Counted from the stretch's first letter, positions 52,116 to 61,219 are shown. The stretch: DNA of 64,000 bases from an uncultured Angelakisella sp. (GCA_934524965.1 CAKSYU010000001.1:84181-148180), one strand, 5' to 3'. The notes: generated from the letters alone by a model not told the origin. A program made the numbers and translations.

Positions 52116-52709
52116 TTACTTTTTCTTTTTCCCATTCGGGTTTTTGGGGCGCTTTTTGCGGACGGAATAGCCAAAGGAGCCGATCTTTTTGCCCATGGCA
52201 AAGTATTCGCCGTGGGAGTATGCCATCAGCCCCGCTTTTTCCAAATGCAGCTTGCCTGCCTCGTCCAACAGCTTTTCCTCCACATCTACCGCAACGATCT
52301 CCGCCAGGAACATATCATGGCTGCCCAGCGGAATAATCTGTTTGACCTTACATTCCAGTGCCAGCGGGCTTTGGGCAATGACCGGCGCCGAGACGGTATT
52401 TGCCGGCTCCACCGTCAGCCCCGCGGCGGCAAGCTTATCCATCTCCCTGCCGGAGCGGACGCCGCAGAAATCGGTGGCGCGCGCCATGGCACCGCTGGTC
52501 AGGTTGATGACAAATTCGCCCGAATTCTTGATGATGTCGTAGGAATAGCGCTCCGGACGCACCGAGATATAGGTCATGGGGGGATCGCTGCAGGTAATGC
52601 CCGTCCAGGCGATGGTCAGGGCGTTGGGGTCTTCCACCGTGCCGCAGCTTACCAGGGCCGCGGGCACCGGCGCCAGCAGTGTGGAGCCTTTCCATTGCAG
52701 TTTACTCAT
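52116..52709 (-). CDS. Flavin reductase-like FMN-binding protein
   Basis: A 197-residue cytoplasmic protein. The start is the ATG at 52707-52709, after GGAAAGGAATTTGGCT. The sequence pattern ALTIAWTGITCSDPPMTYISVRPERYSYDIIKNSGEFVINL is the hallmark of the flavin-reductase-like split-barrel family binding FMN. The lysine-rich C-terminus (PKNPNGKKKK) is unusual. These proteins reduce flavin or use it as a cofactor; the electron acceptor is unknown. It lies 21 bases downstream of the TauE/SafE gene and is probably cotranscribed. Confidence 0.88.
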   Translation of the reverse strand: MSKLQWKGSTLLAPVPAALVSCGTVEDPNALTIAWTGITCSDPPMTYISVRPERYSYDIIKNSGEFVINLTSGAMARATDFCGVRSGREMDKLAAAGLTVEPANTVSAPVIAQSPLALECKVKQIIPLGSHDMFLAEIVAVDVEEKLLDEAGKLHLEKAGLMAYSHGEYFAMGKKIGSFGYSVRKKRPKNPNGKKKK

Positions 52710-52730
52710 AGCCAAATTCCTTTCCGGCGG

Positions 52731-53501
52731 TCAGCCCGCCACCATATCGCTTATCACCTTGATGAACAGCAGCACCAGCACCGCGATGATGACCGGACGC
52801 ACGATCTTGCTGCCGTTTTTCATCATCATACCGGAGCCGACCACATGCCCCAGCAGGCAGAAGCCGCCGGAGATGAGCCCCAGTATCACCAGCACCTGCC
52901 CTTTCGTCCAGAACAGAATGAGGCTGGTGGCGTTGGAGGAGAGATTGACAAGCTTGACAGTGCCGCTGGCACGCTCCAGCGACATTTTGCACAGTCCGGT
53001 GTACAGCATCAGCAAAAAGGTGCCGGTGCCGGGACCGTACAGCCCATCGTACACCCCGATCACAAGGGACAGCACCGCCGCCAAAATCAGCTGGCGGCTG
53101 CGGGACATGGTGCTTTGCGGCGCTTCCCCGGCGGGGGCAGGCTTGCGGCGCAGCACCACCACGGCGACCACCGGCAGGGTGGCAAGCAGCAGATAACGGA
53201 TATATTGCTGCGGAATAAGCAGGATAAGCCGCGCGCCGAGATTGGCGCCGAGGATTGCCATGACCATGCAGGGCAGCGCCGCCTGCCAATCCACATAGCC
53301 GTTTTTCAGGTAGCGGAGGGTGGAGGCGGAGGTGCCCATGGTGGCACTTAGTTTGTTGGTGGCGATGGCCTGGTAAGGCGGCAGCCCCGCCAGCAGATAG
53401 GCGGGCAGCGAGATGAGTCCGCCGCCGCCGGCGATGGAATCGACCACACCGGCAAGGAACACCAGCGGGCAGATGATAAGCAGTTCTTTCAGTTCAGGCA
53501 T
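52731..53501 (-). CDS. TauE/SafE-family anion exporter
   Basis: A 256-residue integral membrane protein with about eight hydrophobic segments. The family motif FLAGVVDSIAGGGGLISLPAYLLAGLPPYQAIATNKLS appears near the N-terminus, and its second-half counterpart YDGLYGPGTGTFLLMLY in the C-terminal half. The family exports sulfite, sulfoacetate or similar organic anions. The start is the ATG at 53499-53501, after AAAGAAGACCCCCT. Cotranscription with the flavin reductase-like gene is likely. Substrate inferred from family only. Confidence 0.9.
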   Translation of the reverse strand: MPELKELLIICPLVFLAGVVDSIAGGGGLISLPAYLLAGLPPYQAIATNKLSATMGTSASTLRYLKNGYVDWQAALPCMVMAILGANLGARLILLIPQQYIRYLLLATLPVVAVVVLRRKPAPAGEAPQSTMSRSRQLILAAVLSLVIGVYDGLYGPGTGTFLLMLYTGLCKMSLERASGTVKLVNLSSNATSLILFWTKGQVLVILGLISGGFCLLGHVVGSGMMMKNGSKIVRPVIIAVLVLLFIKVISDMVAG

Positions 53502-53535
53502 AGGGGGTCTTCTTTCCAAGTGGGATAATATTAAA

Positions 53536-53564
53536 GTTATACTATTCCCACCGCGAAAAGTCAA
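53536..53564 (-). promoter_or_regulatory. Promoter of the TauE/SafE and flavin reductase genes
   Basis: On the minus strand TTGACT (rc of 53559-53564), 17 bases, TATAAC (rc of 53536-53541). Confidence 0.75.
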
Positions 53565-53575
53565 GGGAAGCCGCC

Positions 53576-53603
53576 TTTACAAGCGGGGCAAAAATGGTAT
53601 AAT
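53576..53603 (+). promoter_or_regulatory. Promoter of nadE
   Basis: TTTACA (53576-53581), 16 bases, TATAAT (53598-53603). It leaves a leader of about 180 bases filled with GC-rich hairpins (53630-53735). Confidence 0.7.
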
Positions 53604-53789
53604 AGTTCCAGCAAAGCCCGCAGGGGACGCGGGCTGACGACCCGCAGGGTGAACCGCCCCTACGGGACGGTTCCGGCGGCTTCGCCGCCGCGCCGGCGCC
53701 CACGGCGCCGGCGACCCTGCGGGTCGTTCTCCCCCTTTCCTAAAATCTCTGCCAAGGAGGCGGCAGCCAAGGCTGCCGGTATCAATGCC

Positions 53790-55706
53790 ATGAAATACGG
53801 ATTTATCAAGGTCGCGGCGGCAAGCCCCGCTCTGCGGGTCGCCGACTGCCGCTATAACGCGGAACAAAGCGTTGCCGCCATGCAGAAAGCCGCTGCGGCG
53901 GGCGTTCATCTCTTGGTGCTGCCGGAGCTGGGGCTGACCGGCTATACCTGCGGTGATCTGCTGCTGCAGCCCGTTTTGCAGCAGGGGGCGCTGCACGCTT
54001 TGCAGACGCTCCTTGCCCTCAGCGCCGAGCTGCCGCTGACCACCGTGGCGGGGCTGCCGCTGGAGGTGGAAGGCAAGCTGTACAACTGCGCCGCTGTCCT
54101 GCACGGCGGGCAGATCCTTGGTGTGGTGCCCAAGACCCACCTGCCGAATTACGGCGAGTTCTACGAGGCACGCTGGTTCACCCCCGCCCCTGCCGAAACC
54201 AAAACCATTTCCCTGCTGGGGCAGCAGGTGCCCTTTGGTACCGACCTTCTGTTCTGCTGCCGGGAGCTGCCGGAATATCAGCTCGCCTTGGAGATCTGCG
54301 AGGACCTGTGGGTGGCGCTGCCGCCCAGTACCCGTCACGCCATGGCAGGTGCCACGGTCATTGCCAACTGCTCCGCCAGCGATGAGACCATCGGCAAGGC
54401 GGAATACCGCCGCATCCTCGTTGCCGGTCAAAGCGCCCGGCTGATGGCGAGCTACCTGTATGCCGATGCCGGACGGGGCGAATCCACCACCGATATGGTA
54501 TTTGCCGGTCACGACCTCATCGCGGAAAACGGCAAGCTGCTGGCGGAGACCGCCCTCTTTACCAATGATATGGTCATTTCCGAGATAGATGTTCACCGCC
54601 TGACCGCCGAGCGCCGCCGTACCACCACCTGGCAGGCGGCAAGGACGGCGGGCTACACCGTGATCCCGTTCTCGCTGCCGGTGAGCGTGACCGCCCTCAC
54701 CCGCTTTATCGATCCGCACCCCTTTGTTCCGGCGGACAGCGCCGAGCGGCGAGAGCGCTGCGAAGCGATCCTTGCCATGCAGGCGGAGGGACTGCGCCGC
54801 CGTCTGGAGCACATCGGCTGCCCCACCGCGGTGCTGGGCATTTCCGGCGGGCTGGATTCCACCTTGGCGCTGCTGGTGGCGGTGCGTGCGCTGGATCTTC
54901 TGGGGCGTCCCCGCACCGATATGGTCGCCGTGACGATGCCGGGCTTCGGCACCACGCAGCGCACCCGCTCCAATGCCGAGATCCTCTGCGAAAAGCTGGG
55001 CGTCACGCTGCGCACCGTTTCCATCGCCGCGGCGGTACGGCAGCACTTTGCCGATATCGGGCATGATGAAAGCGTGACCGACACCACCTATGAAAACGCG
55101 CAGGCGCGGGAACGCACCCAGGTGCTGATGGACATTGCCAACCAGCAAAACGGCATCGTGGTGGGCACCGGCGACCTTTCGGAGCTGGCGCTGGGCTGGG
55201 CGACCTACAACGGCGATCATATGTCGATGTACGGCGTCAACGGCTCGATCCCTAAGACTTTGGTGCGCTATCTGGTGCGGCACGCCGCCGATACCTGCGG
55301 CGACGAGGCGCTTGCCGCGGTGCTTTACGATATACTGGATACCCCCGTCAGCCCCGAGCTGCTGCCCGCCGAGGAGGACGGCAGCATCGCGCAGAAGACC
55401 GAGGATCTGGTAGGGCCCTACGAGCTGCACGATTTCTTCCTGTACCACTTTATCCGCTACGGCTGCCCGCCGGCAAAGATCCTGTATCTGGCGGAAGCTG
55501 CCTTTGACGGACGCTACGACCGTGCCACCATCATAAAATGGCTGCGTACCTTCTTCCGGCGGTTCTTCCAGCAGCAGTTCAAGCGCAGCTGCCTGCCGGA
55601 CGGTCCCAAGGTCGGCTCCGTGACCCTTTCTCCCCGCGGGGACTGGCGAATGCCCAGCGACGCTTCCGCCGCCCTGTGGCTGCGGGAGATAGAGGAACTG
55701 GAATAA
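53790..55706 (+). CDS. nadE: Glutamine-dependent NAD+ synthetase
   Basis: A 638-residue cytoplasmic enzyme making NAD+ from nicotinic acid adenine dinucleotide, glutamine and ATP. The N-terminal glutaminase (nitrilase fold) shows its triad in LVLPELGLTGYTCGDL (Glu), VVPKTHLPNYGEFYE (Lys) and LEICEDLW (Cys). The C-terminal synthetase has the ATP loop LGISGGLDSTLALL near residue 355 and TMPGFGTTQRT. Length matches the long bacterial form. The ATG at 53790 has no close ribosome binding site: AAGGAGG lies about 30 bases upstream, separated by the small hairpin GGCAGCC-AA-GGCTGCC. Confidence 0.95.
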   Translation: MKYGFIKVAAASPALRVADCRYNAEQSVAAMQKAAAAGVHLLVLPELGLTGYTCGDLLLQPVLQQGALHALQTLLALSAELPLTTVAGLPLEVEGKLYNCAAVLHGGQILGVVPKTHLPNYGEFYEARWFTPAPAETKTISLLGQQVPFGTDLLFCCRELPEYQLALEICEDLWVALPPSTRHAMAGATVIANCSASDETIGKAEYRRILVAGQSARLMASYLYADAGRGESTTDMVFAGHDLIAENGKLLAETALFTNDMVISEIDVHRLTAERRRTTTWQAARTAGYTVIPFSLPVSVTALTRFIDPHPFVPADSAERRERCEAILAMQAEGLRRRLEHIGCPTAVLGISGGLDSTLALLVAVRALDLLGRPRTDMVAVTMPGFGTTQRTRSNAEILCEKLGVTLRTVSIAAAVRQHFADIGHDESVTDTTYENAQARERTQVLMDIANQQNGIVVGTGDLSELALGWATYNGDHMSMYGVNGSIPKTLVRYLVRHAADTCGDEALAAVLYDILDTPVSPELLPAEEDGSIAQKTEDLVGPYELHDFFLYHFIRYGCPPAKILYLAEAAFDGRYDRATIIKWLRTFFRRFFQQQFKRSCLPDGPKVGSVTLSPRGDWRMPSDASAALWLREIEELE

Positions 55707-55735
55707 AACCCAAAGGTTCAAGAATAGAATAGATA

Positions 55736-55815
55736 TCCGGCGGCGGACGCGAAGCGGACGAGGGTTGCCCGACAGGGCGACCCGAGGGGGAGCGGAGCGT
55801 CCGCCGCCGGATTTG
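55736..55815 (+). terminator. Large hairpin after nadE
   Basis: ATCCGGCGGCGGACGC (from 55735) pairs with GCGTCCGCCGCCGGAT (ending 55812) around a loop of about 45 bases that has its own GGGTTGCCC / GGGCGACCC stem. The T-tract is poor (ATTTGG), so termination efficiency is uncertain. Confidence 0.6.
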
Positions 55816-55826
55816 GTACTCAAAAC

Positions 55827-55855
55827 TTGCAAAAATGACTATAATGTGATACAAT
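55827..55855 (+). promoter_or_regulatory. Promoter of the MgtC-like gene
   Basis: TTGCAA (55827-55832), 17 bases, TACAAT (55850-55855), just after the hairpin following nadE. Confidence 0.7.
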
Positions 55856-55901
55856 ATCATCTTAGATTTGAGACATTTTCCCCAAAGGAGGCTCCTTTTT
55901 T

Positions 55902-56618
55902 ATGACAGAACTCATCACCCGCATGAACGAGGCGATGCCATGGGGCTATCAGCTCGCGTTTTTGATCCGTGTGCTGGTGGCAACTCTTTGCGGCGGCGCC
56001 ATCGGCTTTGAGCGCACCAAGCGGCTGAAGGAAGCCGGTATCCGCACCCACTGTCTGGTGTGCTGCGCTTCCGCCCTTATCATGATCGTTTCCAAATACG
56101 CCTTTGCCGACCTCACTGCCGGCGGAGAATTCTTCTTCGGGGCGCGCGGCGCCGATCCGGCACGCATCGCGGCGCAGGTCGTCAGCGGCATCAGCTTCAT
56201 CGGTCTTGCCGTCATTTACCGCAACGGCAGCACCCTCAAGGGCCTGACCACCGCGGCGGGCATCTGGGCGACCGCCGGCATCGGGCTTGCCATCGGCGCG
56301 GGTATGTACCCCATCGGCATCGCCACTACCGTTATCATCATTCTCATGCAGACCGTCATGCACAAGTTCAATATCGGCAACGACGCCCTTGCCACCCGTG
56401 ATATCAACATCACCATGAAGGATACGCCGGAGCTGCGGGACGCCTTCCTTGCCGAGCTCCGCAAGATGGAGGTCTCGGTCATCGGCAGCCACATCACCCA
56501 CAACGGCGACGGCACCGTGAACTACGGCTTGACCATCAAGTTCAATCGGGAAATCAGCTTCGAGGAGATCCTCGCCTTTATGGACAGCCACCCCGATGTA
56601 CGGAATATTGCCATGTAA
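55902..56618 (+). CDS. MgtC/SapB-family membrane protein
   Basis: A 238-residue protein with four to five transmembrane segments in the first about 150 residues and a soluble C-terminal ACT-like domain (about 155-238). The signature LCGGAIGFERTKRLKEAGIRTHCLVCCASALIM is at about residues 30-62, and GISFIGLAVIYRNGSTLKGLTTAAGIWATAGIGLAIG at about 90-126. Members affect magnesium homeostasis or membrane potential, and their biochemical role is unsettled. The ATG follows AAAGGAGGCTCC. Confidence 0.92.
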   Translation: MTELITRMNEAMPWGYQLAFLIRVLVATLCGGAIGFERTKRLKEAGIRTHCLVCCASALIMIVSKYAFADLTAGGEFFFGARGADPARIAAQVVSGISFIGLAVIYRNGSTLKGLTTAAGIWATAGIGLAIGAGMYPIGIATTVIIILMQTVMHKFNIGNDALATRDINITMKDTPELRDAFLAELRKMEVSVIGSHITHNGDGTVNYGLTIKFNREISFEEILAFMDSHPDVRNIAM

Positions 56619-56628
56619 CAAAAATCCG

Positions 56629-56663
56629 CTTCCCCCGTCCGGTAAAGGGCGGGGGAGTTTTTT
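56629..56663 (+). terminator. Terminator of the MgtC-like gene
   Basis: The stem CTTCCCCCGTCC / GGGCGGGGGAG is followed by TTTTTT. Confidence 0.85.
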
Positions 56664-56689
56664 GACTGAGTTTTCTTTCGCCTGTCGGC

Positions 56690-57089
56690 GTCGCCAAGTT
56701 ATTAGATGGCTCAGTTTGTACGCCTATCCGGCGGGGACTTCCTTTTGCTCGTGCGCGTCGTCGCGGGCTACGCTCCATGTCGGGTCGCTATTCCCATGGA
56801 ATAGACAACCCTCCAACGCTCCGCCGCTCCTCCTTTCCCCAACGGGTCGTGCGACCCATCGGGGTCCCCTATTGCAAAACACGCTTGGGGGTACCCCGAG
56901 ACCCCACGCTCGTCGGGCGCAACCTCCGCTTCAATCGGGCAGACCCTCCGTTACACTACGGGCAGCCCTCTCCGCTGCGGTACGCCCTCCTCTCCCCACA
57001 AGGTCTTGCGACCTTGCGGGGACCCCATTAGCCCGCTCGGAACGGCTTTGCCGTCCCGAAGCGTGGGCTAAACGGTGCTTATAGGGTGT
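56690..57089. other. Hairpin-rich non-coding region
   Basis: About 400 bp without a credible gene. Consecutive inverted repeats include ATTCCCATGGAAT, GGGTCGTGCGACCC, CGCTTGGGGGTACCCCGAG, AAGGTCTTGCGACCTT and AACGGCTTTGCCGTT. The ends GTTATTAGATGG and GGGCTAAACGG are not recognised. It leads straight into repeat C, copy 2. Confidence 0.5.
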
Positions 57090-57205
57090 CTGCGACGCAT
57101 TTTTATCGCCTGCCGTGCTGGAGCACGGAATGGCGAACCACCACCCCTGTCCCCTCCTCAAAGGATGGGAACTATGGGGGTAGTAAGTGAATACTTTTAG
57201 ATTAG
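57090..57205 (-). repeat. Hairpin repeat C, copy 2
   Basis: Reverse complement of 51692-51815 with conserved core and a changed but still complementary stem (CGTGCTCCAGCACG). Confidence 0.8.
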
Positions 57206-57249
57206 TTCTTCCCTTATTTGGGGTTCATCATGCTTTTATCCAAAACCAA

Positions 57250-57286
57250 GCCCCCGCCTTAGCTGCACAGCCAAGACGGGGGGTTT
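57250..57286. terminator. Hairpin after hypB
   Basis: GCCCCCGCCTTAGCTG / CAGCCAAGACGGGGGG with a short loop. It is followed by TTTCGTTTTT on the plus strand and by CTTGGTTTTGG on the minus strand, so it is probably bidirectional and ends the oxidoreductase-hypA-hypB transcript. Confidence 0.65.
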
Positions 57287-57308
57287 CGTTTTTATCTGAT
57301 ATTTTGGT

Positions 57309-57974
57309 TTACGCCTGCCACTCGCGCACCTGACGACGCAGCCAGTCACACCAGGCGTCCACCCCTTCGCCCGTGCGGGCACAGATGGGGAAGATCTCCA
57401 GCTTCGGGTTGCGCATGCGGGCATACTCCGTCACCTTATCCATATCAAAATCGAAATACGGCAGCACATCGATCTTGTTGATGATAAGGGCGTCGCACAC
57501 GGTAAAGATCAGCGGGTATTTCAGCGGCTTATCGTGCCCCTCGGGGACGGAAAGGATCATGGCGTTTTTCACCGCGCCGGTATCAAATTCCGCCGGACAA
57601 ACCAGATTGCCCACATTCTCCAGCACCACAAGGTCCAGATCCTTTGTCCCGATCTCCCGAAGTCCCTGCTCGGTCATGCCGGCGTCCAGATGGCACATCC
57701 CGCCGGTATGCAGCTGAATGGAGCGCACACCGGCGCCCGCCATGGTGCGGGCGTCCACATCGCTGTCGATATCCGCCTCCATCACGCCGATGCTGAGGTC
57801 GTCCCGCAGCCGCTCCACCGTCCGCAGCAGGGTGGTGGTCTTGCCGCTGCCGGGGCTCGACATCAGGTTCAGCAGGAAGGTCTTATCCCCCTTCAGCTCC
57901 GTCCGCAGGCGGTCTGCCTCGCGGTCGTTGTTGGCAAAGATGCTTTCCTTCAGCTCTATCGTCTTAAATTCCAT
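57309..57974 (-). CDS. hypB: Hydrogenase nickel incorporation GTPase HypB
   Basis: A 221-residue cytoplasmic G-domain protein that helps load nickel into [NiFe] hydrogenases. Walker A is SSPGSGKTTTLL (about residues 39-50), the metal-binding switch region is HTGGMCHLDAGM (about 89-100, cysteine present), then DLVVLENVGNLVCP (about 113-126) and INKIDVLPYFDFD. The N-terminal CxxCGC motif and histidine-rich stretch of some HypB proteins are absent. Its ATG overlaps the hypA stop (TAATG). No hydrogenase structural gene is in the window. Confidence 0.94.
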   Translation of the reverse strand: MEFKTIELKESIFANNDREADRLRTELKGDKTFLLNLMSSPGSGKTTTLLRTVERLRDDLSIGVMEADIDSDVDARTMAGAGVRSIQLHTGGMCHLDAGMTEQGLREIGTKDLDLVVLENVGNLVCPAEFDTGAVKNAMILSVPEGHDKPLKYPLIFTVCDALIINKIDVLPYFDFDMDKVTEYARMRNPKLEIFPICARTGEGVDAWCDWLRRQVREWQA

Positions 57975-58318
57975 TATATCGCCTCTATTTCCTTTATGCT
58001 AATCTCGCTGCCCCGCAGCAGCCATGTTTTTTCGCTGCTGCAGTGCGGGCAAATGCGTCCGTGACGGACGGTGGGATAGTCCTCCCCGCAGCCCTCACAG
58101 TGGGTCACGGCGGGCAGCGTCTCTATTTTCAGGGCTGCCCCTTTCATCAGTTCCGTGCGGTTCACCGCCCAGTCCCAGCAGCTTATCAGCTCCTGCGGGA
58201 TAGCGCCGCTCACCTCGCCCAGCTCCAGCGTCACGCTGCCCACCTTGGAAAGTCCCTGTGTCTCAGCCACGCTTTCTATGGTGCGTATGGTGTGGAATAC
58301 GATCCCCAGCTCATGCAT
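57974..58318 (-). CDS. hypA: Hydrogenase nickel metallochaperone HypA
   Basis: A 114-residue cytoplasmic protein that delivers nickel with HypB. It has the N-terminal MHELGI (the nickel-binding MHE), and a zinc site from HCEGCGEDYP and ICPHCSS (two CxxC pairs). Normal family length. It overlaps the upstream oxidoreductase stop and the downstream hypB start by one base each, so the three genes are one translationally coupled unit. Confidence 0.95.
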   Translation of the reverse strand: MHELGIVFHTIRTIESVAETQGLSKVGSVTLELGEVSGAIPQELISCWDWAVNRTELMKGAALKIETLPAVTHCEGCGEDYPTVRHGRICPHCSSEKTWLLRGSEISIKEIEAI

Positions 58319-61119
58319 TATCCGTTCCTCTTTTCGGCTTTTTTGGCGCGGCTGATGCGTATTTTTCGCTTGATCATGTAAGGCAGGATCCCCTTCATCT
58401 TATCCTCCGCCGAGCGCATAGTGCTGCACTCCGGCAGGTCACGGTGCAGGTGAATGGCATCAAAGGCGCAGCGGGTGGTGCAGATGCCGCAGCCAATGCA
58501 CTTGTTGGGGTCTACCACGCTGGCACCGCAGCCAAGGCAGCGTGCTGTTTCGGCTTTCACCTGCTCCTCGGTAAAGGCAACGCGCCCATCACGGAAGGTC
58601 TTGCGCAGCGCCTCGTTGTAGCCGATGCGCTGACGGGGGGTATTATCATAGCTTGCCTCGTCCAGCAGCAGGTCATTCTTGTTCAGCTCTATGAATTCCC
58701 GCTTATCCCGTCCGATTGTCAGGGTGGCGTGCTGTACCCAGCGGTGCAGCGAGACCGCGCCCTGCTTGCCGGCGGCAATGGCATCAATGGCGAACTTCTG
58801 TCCGGTGTAGGCGTCGCCGCCCACAAAGATATCCGGCTCGGCGGTCTGATAGGTCACGGGATCCGCCTTGGCGGTGCCGTTGGGGTTCAGCTCCACGGCG
58901 GTACCGGTCAGCAGGTTCTGCCAGTCCACCTTCTGCCCGATGCAGTACAGCACCATCTCGCAGGGAACCTCCTCGGCCACGGCGTCATCAAAGGTCGGGG
59001 CAAAGCGACCCTCTGCATTACGGACGGAAAGGCACTTGCGGAAGCGGATTCCGCTGCATTTTCCGTTTTCGGAAAGGATCTCAGTCTGACCCCAGCCGGC
59101 ATGGATCTCTATGCCGTCCTCCTCGCACTCGGTGCGGTCCTCCGCGCCCATCGGCATGGCGTCATAGTCCTCCAAACAGTAAAGTGATACCTTCTCGGCG
59201 CCGCAGCGCAGGGCGGTTCTTGCAACATCGGCGCCGATGTTGCCGCCGCCGATGACGACCACACGACCGGAAAGGGACTTTTTGCCCTCGATATTCACTT
59301 CGCGCATCAGCTCGATGCCCGCCTTGACGCCCTCGGCGTCCTCGCCGGGCACGCCCAGCTTGCCGCCGCTTTGCAGACCCACCGCAACATAAAAGCCCTT
59401 GTAGCCCTGCTCGCGCAGCTCGGCGATTGTCACATCTTTACCGACCTCCACGCCGCAGCGAAGCTCAACGCCCAAAGCGCGCAGCACCTCTATTTCCGCC
59501 TCGATGATATCCTTCTCCAAACGGAACTCCGGAATGCCGTGCATCAGCATGCCGCCCATTCGGTTCTCTTTCTCAAAGACGGTGGGGCGGTAGCCCTTTT
59601 CCGCCAGATAGTAGGCGCAGGAAAGTCCGGCGGGACCGCCGCCGATAACGGCGATCTTCTCCTCAAACTCGCCGTCCACCTTAGGGATAACCTTTTCGGG
59701 GACAAAGCGGGTCTCGGCGTGCAGATCCTGCTCGGCAATAAAGCGCTTCACCTCATCGATAGCGACCGCCTGATCGACGGTGCCGCGGGTACAGGCGTCC
59801 TCGCACCGGCGGTTGCAGATGCGTCCGCAGACTGCGGGGAACGGGTTATCCCGCTTGATGAGCTGCAAAGCCTCGCGGTACTTGCCCTGCGCTGCCAGCT
59901 TCAGGTAGCCCTGCACGGCAATGTGGGCGGGGCAGGCGGTCTTGCAGGGGGCAGTGCCGGTCTCGTAGCAGTTCACACGGTTCTTATCACGGTAATCCAC
60001 TGCCCATTTTTCGGGACCCCACTCGTGGTCGTCGGGCAGCTCCTGTCGGGGATAGGTGATGGGGCCAAGCTGGGTACAGAGCTTCTGCCCCAGCTTGACG
60101 GCGCCCGCGGGGCAGCCCTCCACGCAGCGTCCGCACGCCACGCAGTTTTCGGTCTCCACCTTTGCCACATAGGCGCTGCGGGACATATTGGGGGTATTGA
60201 AAAGCTGGCTGGTGCGCAGGGCGTTGCAGATATTCACATTGCAGTTGCAGATGCCGAAAATCTTTTGCTCGCCGTCGATATTGGTGATCTGGTGGACGAA
60301 GCCGTTTTCCTCCGCACGGCGGAAGATCTCCAGCGCCTCCTCCTTGGTGATGTACTCGCCCCGCTGCGTCTCCACCACATAGTCCGCCATATCGCCCACG
60401 GCGATGCACCAGCTTTCTGGGTCGTCGCCGCAGCCCTCGCCCAGCTTTTGGCGGCTGGCGCGGCAGGAGCACATACTCTTGGCATATTTGCCCTCGTATT
60501 TCTCCAGCCAGTAGCTGATCTTCTCCAGCCCGATGGCTTCGTTTTCGCTTTCGATCGCTTTTTCCACCGGAATGACATGCATACCGATGCCGGAGCCGCC
60601 GGGGGGCACCATGGGGGTGATCTTTTCCAGCGGCAGGAAGGTCATGCGCTCAAAGAACGCCGTGACCTCAGGGTGTTCCTCTATCTGACTGTGCCGCATA
60701 TTCAGGAACTCGGCGCTGCCGGGCACGAACAACGGCAGGATCCAGCGCTTTTCGTGGTTCGGGTTCTTGCCGTCAAGGTTTTCCCAGTTATACTCAATAA
60801 TACCTGTCCACGCCATTTCGGTCAGCAGCTTTTCCAGCGGCTCCCGCTCCATTTTGGTCAGCTTCATCAGCTGCTCGGTGGTCTTGGGCTTGCGGACGCC
60901 CATCTTCAGCGCGACCTCCACCATTTCATCGGTCATCACGCTGGCAAGCCCCCAGTATTCAGGGTCATCTGCCGTCGCCTTCAGCCCGATGCGGTTGGTG
61001 ATCATGCTGCCCAGTTTTAACAGGTTTTCGCGAGGGTGCTCATCACGGGGGATCTGAAAGGACAGTTTGCTTTCGTCCAAGGGGAAATTGGTCGGCTTAC
61101 TACCGTTGATGTCGCTCAT
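58318..61119 (-). CDS. FAD-dependent NAD(P)H oxidoreductase with multiple Fe-S domains (GltD/NfnL-like)
   Basis: A 933-residue cytoplasmic protein; start ATG at 61117-61119 after AAAAGGAGATCAAGT. The N-terminal about 290 residues are an unassigned domain with CSCRASRQ and CNCNVNICN cysteines. A ferredoxin cluster CVACGRCVEGCP lies near 340-351, then the GltD-type Fe-S region CKTACPAH, VCGRICNRRCEDACTRG. The FAD site is AVIGGGPAGLSCAYYL and the NAD(P) site VVIGGGNIGADVAR. The C-terminal clusters CLGCGASVVDPNKCIGCGICTTRCAFDA follow. It probably moves electrons between NAD(P)H and ferredoxin or an unknown donor. Coupling with hypAB hints at hydrogen metabolism (inference). Confidence 0.88.
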   Translation of the reverse strand: MSDINGSKPTNFPLDESKLSFQIPRDEHPRENLLKLGSMITNRIGLKATADDPEYWGLASVMTDEMVEVALKMGVRKPKTTEQLMKLTKMEREPLEKLLTEMAWTGIIEYNWENLDGKNPNHEKRWILPLFVPGSAEFLNMRHSQIEEHPEVTAFFERMTFLPLEKITPMVPPGGSGIGMHVIPVEKAIESENEAIGLEKISYWLEKYEGKYAKSMCSCRASRQKLGEGCGDDPESWCIAVGDMADYVVETQRGEYITKEEALEIFRRAEENGFVHQITNIDGEQKIFGICNCNVNICNALRTSQLFNTPNMSRSAYVAKVETENCVACGRCVEGCPAGAVKLGQKLCTQLGPITYPRQELPDDHEWGPEKWAVDYRDKNRVNCYETGTAPCKTACPAHIAVQGYLKLAAQGKYREALQLIKRDNPFPAVCGRICNRRCEDACTRGTVDQAVAIDEVKRFIAEQDLHAETRFVPEKVIPKVDGEFEEKIAVIGGGPAGLSCAYYLAEKGYRPTVFEKENRMGGMLMHGIPEFRLEKDIIEAEIEVLRALGVELRCGVEVGKDVTIAELREQGYKGFYVAVGLQSGGKLGVPGEDAEGVKAGIELMREVNIEGKKSLSGRVVVIGGGNIGADVARTALRCGAEKVSLYCLEDYDAMPMGAEDRTECEEDGIEIHAGWGQTEILSENGKCSGIRFRKCLSVRNAEGRFAPTFDDAVAEEVPCEMVLYCIGQKVDWQNLLTGTAVELNPNGTAKADPVTYQTAEPDIFVGGDAYTGQKFAIDAIAAGKQGAVSLHRWVQHATLTIGRDKREFIELNKNDLLLDEASYDNTPRQRIGYNEALRKTFRDGRVAFTEEQVKAETARCLGCGASVVDPNKCIGCGICTTRCAFDAIHLHRDLPECSTMRSAEDKMKGILPYMIKRKIRISRAKKAEKRNG

Positions 61120-61185
61120 ACTTGATCTCCTTTTCTCTGCGGCGTGCCGCTTTTGGGGGAAACGGGCACCTTTTCGCCCAGCATG

Positions 61186-61214
61186 ATTATATTCTACCAG
61201 TTCCATGCATGAAA
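61186..61214 (-). promoter_or_regulatory. Promoter of the oxidoreductase-hypAB operon
   Basis: On the minus strand TTTCAT (rc of 61209-61214), 17 bases, TATAAT (rc of 61186-61191). Confidence 0.65.
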
Positions 61215-61219
61215 TGCTA

